Below are positions 25,108 to 34,952 of a DNA stretch of 64,000 nt, one piece after another. Position numbers and translations under genes: made by a program. The notes under the pieces were generated by a model that did not search any database, was not told where the DNA came from, and saw only the letters and a list, made by a program, of their open reading frames with translations. Where the stretch lies: contig JBNJGB010000014.1 of NCBI GenBank assembly GCA_051747385.1, forward strand, positions 1 through 64,000, written 5' to 3'. The DNA comes from JBNJGB01 sp051747385. GTDB lineage: Bacteria > Myxococcota_A > UBA9042 > PHBI01 > JACKFB01. How positions within the stretch are numbered: the stretch's first letter is position 1; each line of letters starts with the position of its first letter.

Positions 25108-26616
25108 TCAGACCGCAGCTTCGTACTCGTGCGCTCGTCGGCATGGGATCCGGAGGACGAACCTCGCCCCGTGGCCGGGCCCGTCGCTGTGGGCGTCGAG
25201 GGTCCCGCCCATCTCGCGCGCCGCGTTGGCGCTGCTGTGCAGGCCGAAGCCGTGGCCGTCGGGCTTCGTCGTGAAGCCGTGCTGGAAGAGCTTCTCGGCC
25301 TCCTCCGGCGCGAAGCCGACGCCGTTGTCCGCGACCTCGAGGGACAGCGTATCTCGCTGCTGTGAGATCCGCACGGCGAGCCGCGGATCCTCCACCCCCG
25401 GCTCGCGCAACGCATGACGGGCATTCGAGAGCAGCTCCCCGTGGACCGTGTCCACCGTGTCCGCGAACACGTAGCTGTCCACGCGGTCCACGCCGACCGC
25501 CATCGGCTCGGTGACCTGCCGATACCCCGCGTACGAGGGGATCCCCAGGACGTGCGCGCCGAAGTGCTCACCGTCCGCCGCCATCGCCTCGTACGCCCCG
25601 TCGTCCAGACCCGGCGCGCGTCGAGCCCCATCGGTGTCGCGGAAGCTCGTGGAGACGACCTGACGTCCCCGCAGCAGCGTGATCTCCGTCCCGCTCACGG
25701 ACTGGACGGCGTCCACGTACGCGTGGTCCAGCACCCGGCCGACATACAAGACCGCATCCCCCGACTGCCCGGGGGGGCTCGCCAGCATCACCGGGGTCTG
25801 CCCGCACAGGGCGAACGCCCGTGAGCGATCTCCCACCTGGGCGGCGACCTCCTCGGCCGCACAAGGCCCGAAGGTGCTCGTCACCTCGTCGTCGGCCGTC
25901 CGGAACCACCAGAACTGGCCCGGATCGCGGTGGGGCCAGGCGTCGTCGATCACGGCGGGAAGCAGATCGGTGAGCGTGTCGTGCGTCGCGAGCCTGCGGA
26001 GCTCGTCCTCCGCGTGCCGGCGCGCGTCGACCTCGCCCCGAAGATCCCGGTTGGCGTTCTCCAGCGCCTCGGTCCGCTTCTGGACGATGGACTCGAGGGT
26101 CTCGATCTGCTGCGCGACTTCGCGGGTGAGGACCCACTTGGTCGTGAGCGCTTCGGCGAGCTGGAGCACCTCGATGGGATCGAAGGGCTTCTTCAGGATG
26201 AGGAACTGGTCCGTTCGGCCCAACGCCTCGGTCATGTTCGCCCAGGTGCGATCACTGTAGGCCGTGCAGATCACCGCCTGCAGCTGGGGGTCGACCTCCC
26301 ACAGGCGGTTGAGCGTCTCGATCCCGTCCATCCCCGGAGGCATCCGGATGTCGACGAAGGCGAGCGAGAACGCTTCGTCGCGGGCCACGGCGTCTCCCAC
26401 CATGGCGACCGCGTCCTTTCCCGGGTACGCGGAGTGGACCTCGTAGGAGGGCGTCCTGGCGGCGGGCTGAGAGGTCTCCGCGAACAGCGCGGCCTCCAGC
26501 TCGGACAGCACCGCGTCGTGCTGGGCGGTCGGGCGGAGGATCTTCCGAAAATCCTCGTGGATCGCGGGGTTGTCGTCGACGATGAGGATGCACTTTGGGG
26601 GAGCCGTGATGGTCAT
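25108..26616 (-). CDS. Response-regulator/HATPase protein lacking a clear DHp domain
   Basis: A 502-residue signalling protein. An N-terminal receiver domain (about 1-160) has CILIVDDNPAIHED, phosphoacceptor Asp in AFVDIRMPPG, and Lys in LILKKPFDP. A coiled coil (about 170-215) ends in RLATHDTLTDLL, which looks like the entry to a GGDEF domain that is not there. A segment of about 150 residues resembles a Cache sensor (GRQVVSTSFRDTDG, HVLGIPSYAGYRQV). The HATPase domain has N-box GELLSNARHAL, G1 ADNGVGF and G2 GHGFGLH. No H-box was found before the N-box, so autophosphorylation in the usual way is doubtful. ATG 26616 has GAGGA upstream. Confidence 0.8.
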   Translation of the reverse strand: MTITAPPKCILIVDDNPAIHEDFRKILRPTAQHDAVLSELEAALFAETSQPAARTPSYEVHSAYPGKDAVAMVGDAVARDEAFSLAFVDIRMPPGMDGIETLNRLWEVDPQLQAVICTAYSDRTWANMTEALGRTDQFLILKKPFDPIEVLQLAEALTTKWVLTREVAQQIETLESIVQKRTEALENANRDLRGEVDARRHAEDELRRLATHDTLTDLLPAVIDDAWPHRDPGQFWWFRTADDEVTSTFGPCAAEEVAAQVGDRSRAFALCGQTPVMLASPPGQSGDAVLYVGRVLDHAYVDAVQSVSGTEITLLRGRQVVSTSFRDTDGARRAPGLDDGAYEAMAADGEHFGAHVLGIPSYAGYRQVTEPMAVGVDRVDSYVFADTVDTVHGELLSNARHALREPGVEDPRLAVRISQQRDTLSLEVADNGVGFAPEEAEKLFQHGFTTKPDGHGFGLHSSANAAREMGGTLDAHSDGPGHGARFVLRIPCRRAHEYEAAV

Positions 26617-26788
26617 GATTCCTCTACGGTCGCGCACCGACGAAAGTTGAGCCCCGATCTCGGCGATGCCAAAGGTGACTCTCGAGACCTCGCCTCGTCC
26701 CGAGGCTCGGTCCGGGAATCAGCCCCAATCGAAGGCACGCCGCCGAGTCGGACATCGCCGCCCCCTCCGAGTTCGCAGAAGCGAGAAT

Positions 26789-26953
26789 ATGGGGTCGAGG
26801 ATCGGAGAGGAACGTGGCCCTGCCTGCCACCTCGACGGCGTGCACGGCGGCGTGCTGCGGGTCCGGGGGCGGGCGCCGCGGCTGACCTGGAGGGTCGGGC
26901 GCGACGGGGCGCTCGTGGTCCGCGGCCGGGAGGTGGTGAAGCGGGCGGCGTGA
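26789..26953 (+). CDS. Possible 54-residue basic ORF
   Basis: In the 350 bp between the two minus-strand genes, a frame starting MGSRIGEERG and ending REVVKRAA has protein-like composition with many Arg/Val. The region before the ATG (AGCGAGAAT) is a weak ribosome site. No family recognised; it may be chance in GC-rich DNA. Confidence 0.2.
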   Translation: MGSRIGEERGPACHLDGVHGGVLRVRGRAPRLTWRVGRDGALVVRGREVVKRAA

Positions 26954-26965
26954 CGGTGGTTCGGC

Positions 26966-27457
26966 TCAACCCAGGGCGGAGACCAGCGCGGAGACGCTCC
27001 ACCAGGCGAGCGCGAGGAGTCCCCCCAGGGCGGCCAGGAGGAGGCCGACGGCGGCGACGACCCAGGCGCGGCTGCGGCGGGCGGGGCGCTGGTCGCCCTC
27101 GAGGAAGGCCACCAGGTCGCGCGCGTTGCGACGGTTCGCGCGATAGCCGACGTCGGCGACGTCGCCGAGGATGGGGACCACGCCCACGAGCAGGTCCAGG
27201 AGGACGCGGCCGAGCATCCGCGCGACGAGCGGGGTCGGGGCGCCGGCCGCAAGGGCCTCGCCGACGATCCAGGAGGCCACGACGGCCGTGGCGGCGTCTC
27301 CGCCGGCCGGCAGGAGGCCCAGGACCGCGTCCAGGCCGAAGCGGATGCGCGTGCCTGGGATGGTGAAGCGATCGTCCAGCCAGCCCGCGAGGAGGCGCAC
27401 CCGGGCGCGGCGAGACTCGTCGGCGGGCGGACGCCGGAGCGGTTCCGAATCGGTCAT
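26966..27457 (-). CDS. DUF4112 membrane protein
   Basis: A 163-residue protein with the DUF4112 layout: WLDDRFTIPGTRIRFGLDAVLGLLPAGGD near the start (read as two short motifs) and VPILGDVADVGYRANRRN in the middle, with hydrophobic segments between and one further helix at the C-terminus. Function is unknown in the literature I recall. ATG 27457 is the natural family start; a GTG at 27505 would add 16 residues. No clear SD was seen. Confidence 0.85.
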   Translation of the reverse strand: MTDSEPLRRPPADESRRARVRLLAGWLDDRFTIPGTRIRFGLDAVLGLLPAGGDAATAVVASWIVGEALAAGAPTPLVARMLGRVLLDLLVGVVPILGDVADVGYRANRRNARDLVAFLEGDQRPARRSRAWVVAAVGLLLAALGGLLALAWWSVSALVSALG

Positions 27458-27506
27458 GAGGTGAGCATACCGCGTCCCGGAGGGCGACAGGGGGCGATGA
27501 AACACG

Positions 27507-27536
27507 TTGCACGAGCGCGTCGCGTCCCCCTATCTT
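27507..27536 (+). promoter_or_regulatory. Promoter of the lipoprotein hydrolase gene
   Basis: TTGCAC (27507-27512), an 18-nt spacer, then TATCTT (27531-27536). The GTG start follows about 28 nt later behind GAGGAGGGG. Confidence 0.5.
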
Positions 27537-27564
27537 GCCGCGTGCCCGGCGAGGAGGGGAGAGC

Positions 27565-29850
27565 GTGCGACGGATCCGGACCTGCTGCATCCTGGCGAGC
27601 GTGCTGACGCTCTGGGCCTGCGACGACGGCGGCGGCGCGTCGGGCGTCGACGACACGACCGGGACGCCCGACGCCGTGACGGGCCAGGACCTGCTGACGC
27701 CGGACACCCCCGGCCCGGACGCCTCCCGCGAGGACGGCTCCACGGAGGACGCGCAGGCGGACGCCGGGCCCGAGGAGGTCCTGGACGACATCGCGCTCGA
27801 GGACGCCGGGCCGGACGCGGCGGACGACGCGGACGCGACGGAGGAGGATGCGGAGCCGGACGCGCTCGCCGACACCGCGGACGCCGTCGACGCCTCGGAC
27901 GCTAAGGCCGACGTCCCGGACACGTCCGACGCCGGGGACGGAACCCTCGACGGGGGAGACGCGGCCGACGTCGAGGTGGACGCCGGGCCGGACCCGGTGG
28001 CGATCCCGTGGCAGGGCGAGTGCGACAACCTGAACCCGCGCTTCTGCGTGCTGCCCTGGCCCTCCGACCGGTACCTCGCGGAGGATCCGACGACGCCCAC
28101 CGGCCACCGCGTGGCCTACGACCCCGGCGCCATCCCCGAGACGGCGAGCGGCGACGTGTTCGACGTGGGGCCGTACGCGCGGCTCGACGGCTTCAGCCCC
28201 AGCTCGCAGATCGTCACCCTCTTCGACGAGCCCGCCGACCTGACCGGGGTCGCTGGACCGGGGGACATCGGCGCCTCCCTGGCCGCCGACCACCCGACGG
28301 TCATCCTCGACCTGGAGACCGGGGACCGGATCCCCCACTGGGTGGAGGTGGACGCGCGGGCCGAGTCCCCCGACGCCACCCTGCTCTACCTGCGCCCCGC
28401 CGATCGGCTGGAGCCCGACCGGGCCTACGGCGTGGCCATCCGCGACCTCCAGGGGCTGTCCGGCGAGCCCATCGAGGCGTCGGCGGCGTTCGAGGCCCTG
28501 CGCGACGGGCTGCCCACGGACCAGCCCCTCTTCGAGGACCGCCGGCCGGGGTTCGAAGACCTCTTCGACGCCCTGGCGGAGGCCAGCGTGGAGCGGGAGA
28601 CCCTGCAGACCGCCTGGCGCTTCCACACCGCCTCGAACGAGAGCGTGCGCCGGGACCTGCTGGACATGCGCGCGGACGCCCTGGAGCGCCTGGGCCCGGA
28701 CGGCATCGGCTGCACCGTCGAGACCGTCGAGGACGACTACAAGGGCATCGCGCGCCGCCGGGTCCGCGGGACGTACACCGTGCCCTGGTACATGACGACC
28801 GCCGCGCCGCCCGGGGAGATCGCCCGGGACGAGGACGGCGTCCCGGTGTTCCAGGGGGTCGAGGAGGTGGAGTTCACGGCCATCGTGCCGAAGTCCCTCG
28901 CGGACGCGAACGAGGCCGGGCGCCTCATCACGTGGGGTCACGGGCTGTTCGGCGAGGCCGAGGGCACCATCAGCCACAGCGGCGTCCTGAACGTGGCGGA
29001 GGACTACGGCCAGGTCATCGTCGCCACGGACTGGGCCGGGATGAGCAAGAAGGACCTGGGCTTCCTGGCGACGGCGCTGGTGAACCTGTCCGACTTCTAC
29101 ATGGTCGGTGAGTGGGTCGAGCAGGGGATGATCAACCAGATCGCCCTCACGCGGACCTTCCTGGGCGCGTGCGGCGAGGAGGCCCCGTTCCGGGCGGCGG
29201 ACGGCGGCCCCGTCATCCAGCCCACGGAGCCCCACTTCGTGGGCGGCTCCCAGGGCTCCATCCTCGGCGGCACCCTGCTGACCATCTCCCCGGACATCTC
29301 CCGGGGCGCCTTGATCGTCGGCGGGGCCACCTTCTCGTTCATGATCGAGCGGAGCATCCACTTCAACACGTTCGAGCCTCTCCTCGCGCCCGCCTACGAC
29401 AGCCGGCTGGACGTGGGCGTCCTCATGGCGCTGTCGCAGCACGTCTGGGACCGGGGCGAGACGGCCGCCTGGCTGGGCGCCTCCGACGGCGACCTGCCCG
29501 GCATCGGGCCGAAGGAGTACGTCTACCTCATCGCCGAGAACGACGCGCAGGTGCACAACCTCTCCTCCGACATCGCCGCGCGCATCGCCGGCCTGCCGGT
29601 CCTGGAGGCGTCCGTCCGCAAGCCCTGGGGCGTCCCCGTGGTCTCGGCGCCGTACGAGGGTTCGGTGTTCGTCTCCATGGACCTGGGCGACCCGCCGCTG
29701 CCCGAGGGCAACATCGCCCCGGAGGAGGACGCGGGCGGCCACGCGGACGTGGGCTTCACGCCGGAGGCGCGGGACCTGATGGAGGGCTTCCTCCAGACCG
29801 GCGTAGCCGAGCCCCCCTGCGGCGGTGCAGTGTGCGATCTGGGCCCGTAG
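27565..29850 (+). CDS. Lipoprotein with alpha/beta-hydrolase-like catalytic domain
   Basis: A protein of 761 residues. The signal ends in lipobox LWAC (Cys19), followed by two Asp. An Asp/Ala-rich linker of about 120 residues (repeats of DA, ED and AD) holds the body off the membrane. The first globular part (about 150-330) resembles the N-terminal domain of bacterial virulence-factor-type lipases (RFCVLPWPSDRYL, LLYLRPADRLEP). The second part has a serine-hydrolase nucleophile elbow, VGGSQGSILGG, preceded by WGHGLFG, which may form the oxyanion hole. An esterase or lipase acting outside the cell is likely; substrate unknown. The GTG start has a strong GAGGAGG site. Confidence 0.75.
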   Translation: MRRIRTCCILASVLTLWACDDGGGASGVDDTTGTPDAVTGQDLLTPDTPGPDASREDGSTEDAQADAGPEEVLDDIALEDAGPDAADDADATEEDAEPDALADTADAVDASDAKADVPDTSDAGDGTLDGGDAADVEVDAGPDPVAIPWQGECDNLNPRFCVLPWPSDRYLAEDPTTPTGHRVAYDPGAIPETASGDVFDVGPYARLDGFSPSSQIVTLFDEPADLTGVAGPGDIGASLAADHPTVILDLETGDRIPHWVEVDARAESPDATLLYLRPADRLEPDRAYGVAIRDLQGLSGEPIEASAAFEALRDGLPTDQPLFEDRRPGFEDLFDALAEASVERETLQTAWRFHTASNESVRRDLLDMRADALERLGPDGIGCTVETVEDDYKGIARRRVRGTYTVPWYMTTAAPPGEIARDEDGVPVFQGVEEVEFTAIVPKSLADANEAGRLITWGHGLFGEAEGTISHSGVLNVAEDYGQVIVATDWAGMSKKDLGFLATALVNLSDFYMVGEWVEQGMINQIALTRTFLGACGEEAPFRAADGGPVIQPTEPHFVGGSQGSILGGTLLTISPDISRGALIVGGATFSFMIERSIHFNTFEPLLAPAYDSRLDVGVLMALSQHVWDRGETAAWLGASDGDLPGIGPKEYVYLIAENDAQVHNLSSDIAARIAGLPVLEASVRKPWGVPVVSAPYEGSVFVSMDLGDPPLPEGNIAPEEDAGGHADVGFTPEARDLMEGFLQTGVAEPPCGGAVCDLGP

Positions 29851-29920
29851 GCTCCGTGAACCCGCCAGCCTCCCCCACGAATGTGACCCGAGGCGCCGGT
29901 TGAGCTACGGTGAAGACGTC

Positions 29921-31942
29921 ATGAGCAAGCATCACGCCGTAGACTCGCCGCGGGAGCCGGCGGGGGTGACCTTCCGCGCGCTGCTGGAGACCGCTCCGGA
30001 CGCCATGGTCATCGTGGACCGGGGCGGCCGCATCGTGCTGGTGAACGCCCAGACGGAGCGGCTGTTCGGCTACGACCGCGAGGAGCTGATCGGCCGGGAC
30101 GTGGAGGTCCTCGTCCCCGGGCGCTTCCGGGAGCGGCACGTCGGCCACCGGGACGACTACGCCGGGCAGCCCCGGGTCCGCCCGATGGGGTCCGGCATGG
30201 ACCTGTACGGGCTGCGGAAGGACGGCACCGAGTTCCCCGTGGAGATCAGCCTGAGTCCCCTGGAGACGGACGAGGGGCTCTTCGTCTCCGCCGCCGTCCG
30301 GGACACGACCCGGCGCAAGGAAAGGGAGCAGGAGCTCCGCGAGGCCAAGGAGCAGGCCGAGGCAGCCAACCGGGCCAAGAGCCAGTTCCTGGCGAACATG
30401 AGCCACGACCTGCGCACGCCGATGTTCGGCATCATCGGCTTCGCGGAGCTGCTCCAGCACACGGACCTGGACCTGGTCCAGGAGGAGTACCTGCGCCTGG
30501 TCGACCAGTCGGCCAACTCTCTGCTCCGCCTGCTGAACGACATCCTCGACTTCTCGAAGATCGAGGCCGGCGAGCTGGAGCTGTCCCGGACCCACTTCCG
30601 GGTGTGCGACGTCCTGGACGACGCCCTGCAGGTCCACGCCGTGCAGGCCTCGAGCAAGGACCTGGAGCTGTTCTATCGCCTCCCTCCCGAGATCCCGGAC
30701 GTCTTCGTGGAGGCGGATCGGCTGCGGCTGCTCCAGGTGGTCGACAACCTCGTGGGCAACGCCATCAAGTTCACCGACCAGGGCCACGTCCTGGTCAACG
30801 TCTCCGAGGTGTCGCGCTCCGACGACCGGATCGAGCTGCGCTTCGAGGTGCAGGACACGGGGCCGGGCATCGCGCCGGAGGATCGGGAGCGCATCTTCGA
30901 GGCCTTCCAGCAGAGCCGCATCGTCGACCGGGACTCCATCCAGGGCACGGGCCTGGGCCTGACCATCGCCTCGCGACTCGTGGAGCTGATGGGCGGAGAG
31001 CTCGGCGTCGAGAGCGAGCCCGGCGAGGGGACGACCTTCTGGTTCACCCTCCCCTTCGCCATCCACGAGGAGGTGCGCGCGGTCCGCGCCCAGCGCCGGG
31101 TCTTCGGGGGACGGCGCGTGCTGGTCGTGGACGACACGCCCATCAACCGCCAGCTCCTCACGGAGATGCTCGCCAGCCGGAACATGGAACCCGCCACGGC
31201 CACGTCCGCCGGCGAGGCCCTCGAGGAGCTCCGGCGCGCGCAGGAGACCGGCACGCCGTACGATCTGGTGCTCCTCGACCAGATCATGCCCGGGATCGAC
31301 GGGACGACCCTGGCCGAGCGGATACGGGACACGGAGGCCGGCCGCGACGTCCCGATCCTGCTCCTCTCCTCGGCGGCGCGAGGCTCCCTGGACGCGGAGC
31401 GCCTGGCGGCCTCGGGGGTCTCCGGGACGCTCATGAAGCCCGTCCGGCAGAGGGCGCTGTGGACCGCCATGGCGTGCGCGCTCGGGGTCTCCGTGCCCCG
31501 AGAGGGCCAGATCGGCGAGCCGGACAGGGAGGTGCCCGCCGCCGGGCCCTTCCACATCCTGCTGGCCGACGACTCCAAGGTGAACCAGGAGCTGGTGCTG
31601 GCCCTGCTGCACCGGCACGGGCACGAGGTCACGGTCGTCGACGACGGCCACGAGGCCCTCGAGGAGTTCGCCCCGGGTCGCTTCGACGTCATCCTGATGG
31701 ACGTCCAGATGCCCGGGCTCGACGGCTTCGAGGCCACCCGCGCCATCCGCGGCATCGAGTCCGGCACCGGCGAGTCCGGCATCGGCACGCACACGCCCAT
31801 CGTCGCCATGACCGCGCACGCCATGAAGGGCGACCGCGAGCACTGCCTGGAGGCCGGGATGGACACCTACATCTCGAAGCCCTTCCGGGCCGACGATCTC
31901 TACGACATGCTGGAGCGCATCGAGGCGGGCAAGATCATCTGA
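29921..31942 (+). CDS. Hybrid sensor histidine kinase (PAS-HisKA-HATPase-REC-REC)
   Basis: A 673-residue cytoplasmic kinase without membrane segments. A PAS domain (about 17-130; LLETAPDAMVIVDRGG) is followed by a short coiled coil. HisKA has His162 in ANMSHDLRTP. The HATPase spans about 265-380 (N-box VDNLVGNAIKF, G1 DTGPGIAP, G2 GTGLGL). The first receiver (about 398-510) has Asp453 in LLDQIMPG and MKPV. The second (about 545-665) has ILLADDSKVNQE, ILMDVQMPG and SKPF. No separate regulator lies next to it, so output probably goes to a distant partner or Hpt protein. The input may be a cytoplasmic ligand or redox state. Confidence 0.93.
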   Translation: MSKHHAVDSPREPAGVTFRALLETAPDAMVIVDRGGRIVLVNAQTERLFGYDREELIGRDVEVLVPGRFRERHVGHRDDYAGQPRVRPMGSGMDLYGLRKDGTEFPVEISLSPLETDEGLFVSAAVRDTTRRKEREQELREAKEQAEAANRAKSQFLANMSHDLRTPMFGIIGFAELLQHTDLDLVQEEYLRLVDQSANSLLRLLNDILDFSKIEAGELELSRTHFRVCDVLDDALQVHAVQASSKDLELFYRLPPEIPDVFVEADRLRLLQVVDNLVGNAIKFTDQGHVLVNVSEVSRSDDRIELRFEVQDTGPGIAPEDRERIFEAFQQSRIVDRDSIQGTGLGLTIASRLVELMGGELGVESEPGEGTTFWFTLPFAIHEEVRAVRAQRRVFGGRRVLVVDDTPINRQLLTEMLASRNMEPATATSAGEALEELRRAQETGTPYDLVLLDQIMPGIDGTTLAERIRDTEAGRDVPILLLSSAARGSLDAERLAASGVSGTLMKPVRQRALWTAMACALGVSVPREGQIGEPDREVPAAGPFHILLADDSKVNQELVLALLHRHGHEVTVVDDGHEALEEFAPGRFDVILMDVQMPGLDGFEATRAIRGIESGTGESGIGTHTPIVAMTAHAMKGDREHCLEAGMDTYISKPFRADDLYDMLERIEAGKII

Positions 31943-32079
31943 CCCGGCCCGCCGCGGCTCGGGTCCTTCCGGGGGCCGTCCTGTGGTATGGGAAATCAGG
32001 ACCCGACGAGTCCACCTTGTCGTGATCCACGGCGACCCGCCCCGGTCCGCCCCCCAACCACCGCGCGAGGTACGAGACC

Positions 32080-33300
32080 ATGCCCTCCGACGCCGTCCCG
32101 ACCGGGTCCCTCGGCGTGGGCCGCCCCGCCGAGCGAGGCCTGCCACCCCTCGTGGCCATCGGCTTCCGCCCCTTCTTCCTGCTGGCGGCGCTGCTCGCCG
32201 CGGGCCTGCTTCCGATCTACGTCGTCCACCTCATGGGCAAGCTGTCCCTGGACACGCCGTTCGACGCCGTCGGGTGGCACGCCCACGAGATGCTCTTCGG
32301 CTTCGTCGGCGCGGTCTTCGCCGGGTTCTTCTTCACCGCCGTCCAGAACTGGACGAAGCGGAAGACCGTCCGAGGAGCCCCGCTGGTCGGCATGATCCTC
32401 CTCTGGATCGCCGGGCGCGTGGCCATGATCTCCGGCGGAGGCTGGCCGACCTGGGTGGTCGTCGCCCTGGACGTGTCCTTCCTGCCGCTGGTGGCGCTCA
32501 TCATCCTGCGGCCCCTGGTGGCCGCCCGGAGCCGGCGTAACATGGGCTTCCCGGCGCTCCTCCTGGCCATGTCCGCCGGCAACCTGCTGATGCACCTGGC
32601 CTCCCACGGGGTCCTGTCCTACGCGTGGTTCACGCCGGGACAGCGACTCGCCCTGGACTGCGTCGTGGCCGTGCTCGTGATCTTCGGCGGGCGCGTCCTC
32701 CCCCTGTTCACCCGGAACGCCATCCGCCCGGCGACCGTGCGCGCCACGAGCACGCTCGACCGCGCCGGGATGTGGGCGACGGTGGCCTTCGTCGTGCTGG
32801 ATCCGTCGCCGTTCACGCGCCCGGCCGGAGCCGCCGTCGCCATCCTCGCCGGCGTCCTCAACCTGGCCCGGATGAAGGGCTGGGGCACCCGCCACACGCT
32901 CCGGAAGCCCATCGTCTGGGTCCTGCACGCGGGCTGGGCCTTCACGTCCCTGGGCCTGCTGCTGACCGGCCTCGCCGCGCTGACGCCCCAGCCGCCCTCC
33001 ACCATCGCGACCCACGTCCTGACCGTCGGCGCCATCGGCGTGCTGACCCTGGGGATGATGTCGCGCGTCTCCCTGGGCCACACCGGCCGCCCCCTGAAGG
33101 CCCACAAGGCCATCGTGGCCGCCTACGTGCTCATGCTGGGCGCCCTGCTGGTCCGCGCCGTCGTGCCCTGGGTCGCGCCGGGGGCCTGGCTTCCGGCCAT
33201 GCACGCCTCGTCGAGCCTCTGGAGCCTGGCCTTCGTGCTCTTCCTGATCGTCTACACGCCCATCCTGTCCGGCCCGCGGGCCGACGGGCGCCCGGACTGA
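32080..33300 (+). CDS. nnrS: NnrS family protein
   Basis: A haem- and copper-containing membrane protein family that protects cells against nitric oxide stress, often found with denitrification genes. The 406-residue protein has about 12 membrane helices. It begins with the typical PLVAIGFRPFFLLAA and carries GWHAHEMLFGFVGA, whose His residues are candidate metal ligands, then FFTAVQNWT, RVLPLFTRNA and MMSRVSLGHTGRP. The ATG has GCGAGG upstream. No NO-responsive operator was identified in the 137 bp before it. It complements norCBQD at the right end of the window. Confidence 0.93.
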   Translation: MPSDAVPTGSLGVGRPAERGLPPLVAIGFRPFFLLAALLAAGLLPIYVVHLMGKLSLDTPFDAVGWHAHEMLFGFVGAVFAGFFFTAVQNWTKRKTVRGAPLVGMILLWIAGRVAMISGGGWPTWVVVALDVSFLPLVALIILRPLVAARSRRNMGFPALLLAMSAGNLLMHLASHGVLSYAWFTPGQRLALDCVVAVLVIFGGRVLPLFTRNAIRPATVRATSTLDRAGMWATVAFVVLDPSPFTRPAGAAVAILAGVLNLARMKGWGTRHTLRKPIVWVLHAGWAFTSLGLLLTGLAALTPQPPSTIATHVLTVGAIGVLTLGMMSRVSLGHTGRPLKAHKAIVAAYVLMLGALLVRAVVPWVAPGAWLPAMHASSSLWSLAFVLFLIVYTPILSGPRADGRPD

Positions 33301-33312
33301 CGGGAGCCCGGC

Positions 33313-34806
33313 TCAGGGGAAGCCGCTGAACCCGCAGGACTGCACCTGGGAGCCGGGGATCATCCAGGTGTTCCCCAGGGGCGTGATGGTGAACGACGGG
33401 ATGTCGATGGTGAAGACATCCCAGGTGCGGTTCGTGGCGTCCAGGTGCTGCGGCCCGAAGGTCGCCAGGGTCTGGCCGTGGCTGAGGACCTCGACGGTGG
33501 CCTCCGTGGAAGTGGGGAAGGACCCCTCGTAGGTGTCGTCGTAGTAGTGGACGACGTAGGTGTACGAGCCGGGCTGCGGCTCGGAGATGTTGATGTGCTC
33601 GGGCCCGAAGCCGTCCACGTCGTCCACGTCCAGGAAGGGATCGTCCACCCAGTCGCCCTGCACGCCCCAGTCCGGCGCCGGATTGCCGAAGTAGCAGTCG
33701 CTCTGGCAGTCGAACAGCGTCCCGCCCGGCTCGATGAGGTGGCTGTCCACGTCGGAGAGGTCGGCGTCCCAGGACAGCTTGATGGTCAGCTCGAGCTCCT
33801 CGGGCGGCGGCGCCGTGCCCAGGCCCGACACGTCCAGGTGCTGCTCCGGGGCGTTCGGATCGTCGGTGTGCAGGACGAAGAACCCGCTGTCCGGGCCGGC
33901 CAGCTTGGGCGTGTACGTGACGGTCACGGGCAGCGTCTGCCCCGGCCCGAGGCTGCTGGGGAGCGTCGGGAACGGGTCGACCTGGAACTCCTCGGTGAGC
34001 GGCACGAAGAAGAGCGTGCCGCGGGTGATGTCGTCGAGGGTCAGGACCTCGCTGTCGCTGCAGTTCCGGAGCGCCGCCTGCTTCGTGGCCGTCGTCCCGC
34101 GCACCACCGTCCCGAAGTCGAGCTTGGACGGGACGATCTCCGCGCAGGGCTTGGGCTGGCGGACGGTGGCCTTCACGTGGCTGCTCAGGGCCACCTCCAC
34201 GGTGGGCTCGTCGGGATCGTCGCTCTCCAGGACCAGGGTCCCGTCGCCACCGTCGCCCTCGTGGAACGCGATCCGCACCATGGTCTGCTTGCCGGGCTCC
34301 ACGACCTTCGGCGTCGGCGGCACCAGCACCACGTCGAAGTCCTCCGAGGAGCCCGGCTCGAGGGCGACGCTCGTCAGCGTCAGCGGCGCTCCGCCAAGGT
34401 TGGCCACGTAGACGTCGCGGACCAGCGAGCCGTCCAGCGGCGAGATGTACGAGAAGGTGTGCTGCTCCGGGTCCACGGCGATGTCGGGGTCGCCGGGCTT
34501 CCGCCGGGGCACGTCCTGGGGCCCGTGATCCGGGTCGGTGCCGGTGTCCTGCGCGGTGTCCGGGTCGGCGTCCGCGCTCGCCTCGTCCTCGTCCGCCGCG
34601 TCGTGCGCGTCCGCGACGTCTTGGGCGGTCGTCTCCCCGGCCCCGTCCGACCCGGCGTCCCCGGTGGGCACGAAGGGCGAGCCCTCGTCGGCCACGGCGA
34701 CGTCCGCCGCGACGTCCACGGAGCCCACCGGGCCCGTGTCGTCGGAGCAGGCCGCCGGGAGGAGAGCGTGGAGCAGGAGGAGGAGGAGGGGTGCGAGTCG
34801 TGTCAT
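33313..34806 (-). CDS. Lipoprotein with choice-of-anchor-D-like and beta-sandwich domains
   Basis: A protein of 497 residues. Leu-rich signal with lipobox PAAC (Cys20), then an Asp/Ala-rich linker to about 100. Two Ig-like repeats of the choice-of-anchor-D/ASH kind follow (about 110-345; VYVANLGGAPLTLTSVAL, ALRNCSDSEVLTLDDI). The C-terminal domain (about 350-497) has WDADLSDVDSHLIEPGG and YTYVVHYYDD, as in DUF2135/YfaP-like extracellular beta-sandwiches. Probably a surface protein; ligand unknown. It converges on nnrS with 12 bp between them. Confidence 0.75.
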   Translation of the reverse strand: MTRLAPLLLLLLHALLPAACSDDTGPVGSVDVAADVAVADEGSPFVPTGDAGSDGAGETTAQDVADAHDAADEDEASADADPDTAQDTGTDPDHGPQDVPRRKPGDPDIAVDPEQHTFSYISPLDGSLVRDVYVANLGGAPLTLTSVALEPGSSEDFDVVLVPPTPKVVEPGKQTMVRIAFHEGDGGDGTLVLESDDPDEPTVEVALSSHVKATVRQPKPCAEIVPSKLDFGTVVRGTTATKQAALRNCSDSEVLTLDDITRGTLFFVPLTEEFQVDPFPTLPSSLGPGQTLPVTVTYTPKLAGPDSGFFVLHTDDPNAPEQHLDVSGLGTAPPPEELELTIKLSWDADLSDVDSHLIEPGGTLFDCQSDCYFGNPAPDWGVQGDWVDDPFLDVDDVDGFGPEHINISEPQPGSYTYVVHYYDDTYEGSFPTSTEATVEVLSHGQTLATFGPQHLDATNRTWDVFTIDIPSFTITPLGNTWMIPGSQVQSCGFSGFP

Positions 34807-34952
34807 GGCGGGAAGCCCGGGTCGAGGCAAGAGCCCCTCTCGTGTGGCACGCGCCGGGGGACGTGTCAACGCCGGCACCGGGGCGTCCCCCACACCTGCG
34901 CCGTGACCCCCGCCGGCCGATCAGCCTCGCGTGACCGGCGAGGACGCCGGCC

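Noticed and set aside
31943..32079. FNR/DNR- or NsrR-type operator before nnrS
   Set aside because: Only weak half-sites such as TTGTC and GTGATCC occur; no convincing palindrome at a regulatory position.
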